Assembly: GCA_029978425.1 (NCBI GenBank)
Contig: JAPOJL010000032.1
Location: 1 to 6,679, forward strand
Length of the DNA: 6,679 bases
Origin: Actinomycetota bacterium
GTDB taxonomy: Bacteria > Actinomycetota > Actinomycetes > Nanopelagicales > Nanopelagicaceae
Direction of reading: 5' to 3'
The notes beneath the pieces were generated by a model. It was not told where the DNA came from and did not search any database. It saw only the letters and a list, made by a program, of their open reading frames with translations. Both the position numbers and the translations under genes were made by a program. Shown one piece after another: positions 5,632 through 6,679 of the stretch (position 1 is the first letter of the stretch; each line of letters starts with the position of its first letter).

Positions 5632-6679
5632 TTAAATCTTCAGCGCTTTATTGAATTCGTGTGACCAGATCTGCCAGCGCCACTCATCAACGACCCACTT
5701 CCTACCGGCAGCTCCCATAGTCGCTCTAAGTTCAGAGTCGCGTAAGAGCTCGATAGAGCGGTCTGCAATCTCTTCAACATTGTTTCCGTCAACCACATAA
5801 CCGGTGATGCCGTGCTTCACGGCATCGGGAGCTCCTCCTGATGAGCCACCAATAACGGGAAGTCCGCATGCACTCGCTTCAAGATAGACGATTCCAAGTC
5901 CTTCAACTTCAAGACCAAGCAAGCGGGAACGAGAAGGCATCGCAAAGATATCCCCCATGGAGATGTAACGTGGAAGATCGGCATAGTGAATCCGTCCAAT
6001 GAAAGAAACATGGTCATCAAGAGCGAGTTGGGAAACCAATGTGTCCAAAACTTTTCTATGTGGACCTTCCCCGATAAAAATGAGATGTGCATTTGGAATT
6101 TTTTCGAGAATTCTGGGCATCGCTTCAACCAAACGATCCTGACCTTTGCGATGTACTAAACGTCCAACGCTCACAATCGTTGGCTTTGTGTCGATGCCAT
6201 ATCTCTTGCGGAGATCATCGGATGCATGTGGAACAAAATGTTCAGTATCAATTCCGGGCGCGATCTTGATGAGTTTTCGAGAATCTCTAAATCGAGGCGC
6301 CATTGAATTCCGAGTGAACTCGCCAAGATAGGTAGCAATATCTACATTATTTGCTATCTCACTCATGAGCCAGGAGAAGGGCCAAACTCGTGACCACCAC
6401 ACTTCATGGCCATGGGTAAGAGCAACGACATGTGTTGCGCCGGCGCGCTTGAGCAATCGCGCCGAAAGCGCTAACGGAGCTGCTGCGCCAAACCAAATCG
6501 TTGTTATCTGCCTGGTTCGGAGTACTTTTCTAAGCTTTGAAATCACTCGGGGCGTCGGAAGAAGAATTTTCGAGCGGTCTCGAATTACTTCAACACCAAA
6601 CTCCTGCTTCCAACGTTGGTCATACTCATCGCAATCTGGCTGAGCTGAGGTGTACACAATTACTTCACCTTGTGGAACT
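5632..6679 (-). CDS. pimB: PimB'-like GDP-mannose-dependent alpha-mannosyltransferase (5' end outside window)
   Basis: A GT-B, GT4-family glycosyltransferase that probably adds the second mannose to phosphatidylinositol monomannoside at the cytoplasmic face of the membrane, an early step in PIM and lipoglycan synthesis. The reading frame stays open past the GTG at 6657 to the window edge (VPQGEVIV), so that GTG is internal and an N-terminal part containing the first glycine-rich loop is missing. Numbering from that GTG: IWFGAAAPLAL (54-64), the acceptor-site THGHEVWW (81-88), the donor-binding GRLVHRKGQ (165-173) with Arg166 and Lys171, and the retaining-GT EGLGIVYLE pair (Glu252 and Glu260, an E-x7-E motif). 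GGAPDAV and TGYVVDG follow, then AAGRKWV and a Trp-rich C-terminus. These phrases match mycobacterial and corynebacterial PimB' closely as I recall them. It is convergent with the response regulator across a 33-bp gap. Other GT4 mannosyltransferases are less likely. Confidence 0.9.
   Translation of the reverse strand, partial: VPQGEVIVYTSAQPDCDEYDQRWKQEFGVEVIRDRSKILLPTPRVISKLRKVLRTRQITTIWFGAAAPLALSARLLKRAGATHVVALTHGHEVWWSRVWPFSWLMSEIANNVDIATYLGEFTRNSMAPRFRDSRKLIKIAPGIDTEHFVPHASDDLRKRYGIDTKPTIVSVGRLVHRKGQDRLVEAMPRILEKIPNAHLIFIGEGPHRKVLDTLVSQLALDDHVSFIGRIHYADLPRYISMGDIFAMPSRSRLLGLEVEGLGIVYLEASACGLPVIGGSSGGAPDAVKHGITGYVVDGNNVEEIADRSIELLRDSELRATMGAAGRKWVVDEWRWQIWSHEFNKALKI

Noticed and set aside
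6655..6657. GTG at 6657 as the start of the glycosyltransferase
   Set aside because: The frame stays open to the window edge, and the conserved N-terminal loop of PimB' would be missing, so the true start lies beyond 6679.

Overview
The window looks like a stretch of chromosome from a low-to-moderate GC actinobacterium. Freshwater planktonic lineages of the Nanopelagicales (acI) type are a plausible guess, but no 16S or other taxonomic marker is present. The actinobacterial assignment rests on gene content and order: a TB16.3-like SRPBCC protein, an actinobacterial-type ROK glucokinase, a FadD15-like long-chain acyl-CoA synthetase and a PimB'-like phosphatidylinositol mannoside mannosyltransferase. 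From memory, the SRPBCC gene, fadD15 and pimB' have the same relative orientation in Mycobacterium tuberculosis (Rv2185c to Rv2188c). Coding density is very high. All intergenic gaps are 6 to 53 bp, and no RNA genes, insertion sequences, CRISPR arrays or prophage genes are visible.

Layout: (1) Positions 3-134 hold the 3' end of an unidentified plus-strand gene that encodes an extremely Asp/Asn/Gly-rich C-terminal tail. (2) A Gfo/Idh/MocA NAD(P)-dependent oxidoreductase follows on the plus strand, overlapping that gene by an ATGA junction. (3) A minus-strand pair, SRPBCC protein then ROK glucokinase, converges on the oxidoreductase. (4) A 53-bp divergent intergenic region carries, on each strand, a TANNNT -10-like hexamer 6-7 nt before the start codon, with a small inverted repeat between them. 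Both flanking genes may be transcribed as leaderless mRNAs. (5) A plus-strand operon reads fadD15-like acyl-CoA synthetase, a small soluble histidine kinase, then a NarL/LuxR-type response regulator. (6) A convergent minus-strand pimB'-like glycosyltransferase runs off the right edge of the window.

Functionally, the window combines sugar metabolism (oxidoreductase, glucokinase) with envelope lipid metabolism (fatty-acid activation, PIM mannosylation). The distinctive element is a compact two-component system placed directly behind the acyl-CoA synthetase and in front of pimB'. A regulatory link to lipid or envelope state is an inference from position only. No wholly new system can be demonstrated. 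The best leads are this sensorless two-component pair, the acidic-tailed upstream gene, the paired leaderless promoters, and an apparent Lys-to-Ser change in the C-terminal catalytic motif of the acyl-CoA synthetase.
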